A stretch of 6,161 nucleotides of DNA from Moraxellaceae bacterium. GTDB taxonomy: Bacteria; Pseudomonadota; Gammaproteobacteria; Pseudomonadales; Ketobacteraceae. This document shows, piece by piece, positions 5,882-6,161 of this stretch; positions within the stretch are counted from its first letter, which is position 1, and each line of letters begins with the position of its first letter. A program made the translations under genes and the position numbers. The notes under the pieces are model-generated. The model saw nothing but the letters and a program-made list of their open reading frames with translations. It was not told the origin of the DNA and did no database searches. The stretch covers positions 1 through 6,161 of the forward strand of contig NVVG01000240.1 in assembly GCA_002402125.1 (NCBI GenBank), read 5' to 3'.

Positions 5882-6161
5882 GTAATGTGCTTCCCATCTT
5901 ATTGGCTGAAGATAGTAAACATGATGTAATGACGGTAACGAGAGCGTGGAAATTACATAATATTCCAAATGAACTCATTGTGGTCAACGACGGCGAGGCG
6001 TGCCTAGATTATTTACATCAGCGAGGTGCGTATACCCCTCCAGCTAAAGCACCATTTCCAGGCGTACTACTATTGGACATTAATATGCCAAAAGTTAATG
6101 GCCTCGAAGTGTTGCGAGAAATACGTAACGATCCGGTAATAAAATGTCTTCCTGTCGTGGT
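5878..6161 (+). CDS. Rcp1-like single-domain response regulator (3' end outside window)
   Basis: The first 94 codons of a CheY-like receiver are present and the right edge cuts the gene. Visible are the acidic pair Glu11-Asp12 (LLAEDSKHD), the phospho-acceptor Asp67 (LLLDINMPKVNGLEVL) and the start of the next strand (CLPVVV). The conserved Thr/Ser and Lys are beyond the edge. The segment NDGEACLDYLHQRGAY and the insert rich in Pro and Ala before the Asp strand are typical of the Rcp1 family, which works with phytochrome-type kinases and usually has no DNA-binding domain. Family members are about 140-150 aa, but a longer protein cannot be excluded here. The start is the ATG overlapping the kinase stop (ATGA), with an AGAGGAG ribosome binding site 8 nt upstream. 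It is expected to be phosphorylated by the PAS-PAS kinase. Confidence 0.93.
   Translation, partial: MSNVLPILLAEDSKHDVMTVTRAWKLHNIPNELIVVNDGEACLDYLHQRGAYTPPAKAPFPGVLLLDINMPKVNGLEVLREIRNDPVIKCLPVV

Overview
The window is about 6.2 kb of moderately AT-rich bacterial DNA. It is densely coding, with short intergenic gaps and Shine-Dalgarno sites. The protein types (Cache-type chemoreceptor, PAS histidine kinase with an Rcp1-like receiver, secreted phospholipase A2-like protein) and codon use suggest an aquatic or marine gammaproteobacterium. That assignment is inference, because there is no rRNA or other marker gene here. I see no tRNA, rRNA, CRISPR array, insertion sequence or phage gene.

Layout from left to right: (1) the 3' part of a methyl-accepting chemotaxis protein, open at the left edge and closed by a strong hairpin terminator at 2012-2044; (2) a 49-aa zinc-ribbon protein on the + strand that starts with GTG behind a good ribosome binding site; (3) a leftward group of three genes read from 4220 down to 2375: a small secreted Lys-rich protein, a secreted phospholipase A2-like protein, and a three-helix membrane histidine kinase with no receiver gene beside it; (4) a divergent control region at about 4221-4429 with candidate promoters on both strands and a perfect 15-bp inverted repeat; (5) a rightward operon of a soluble PAS-PAS histidine kinase and a single-domain response regulator. 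The two overlap by ATGA, and the regulator is cut by the right edge.

The window is mainly about sensing and signalling. The chemoreceptor feeds the chemotaxis kinase CheA, which lies elsewhere. The soluble kinase and Rcp1-like regulator almost certainly form a phosphorelay pair. The membrane kinase must use a partner elsewhere, and its position behind two exported proteins raises, but does not prove, a functional link. The genes are individually of recognisable families. The less described parts are the secreted Lys-rich/phospholipase-like pair with its kinase, the kinase's membrane module, and the tiny zinc-ribbon gene.
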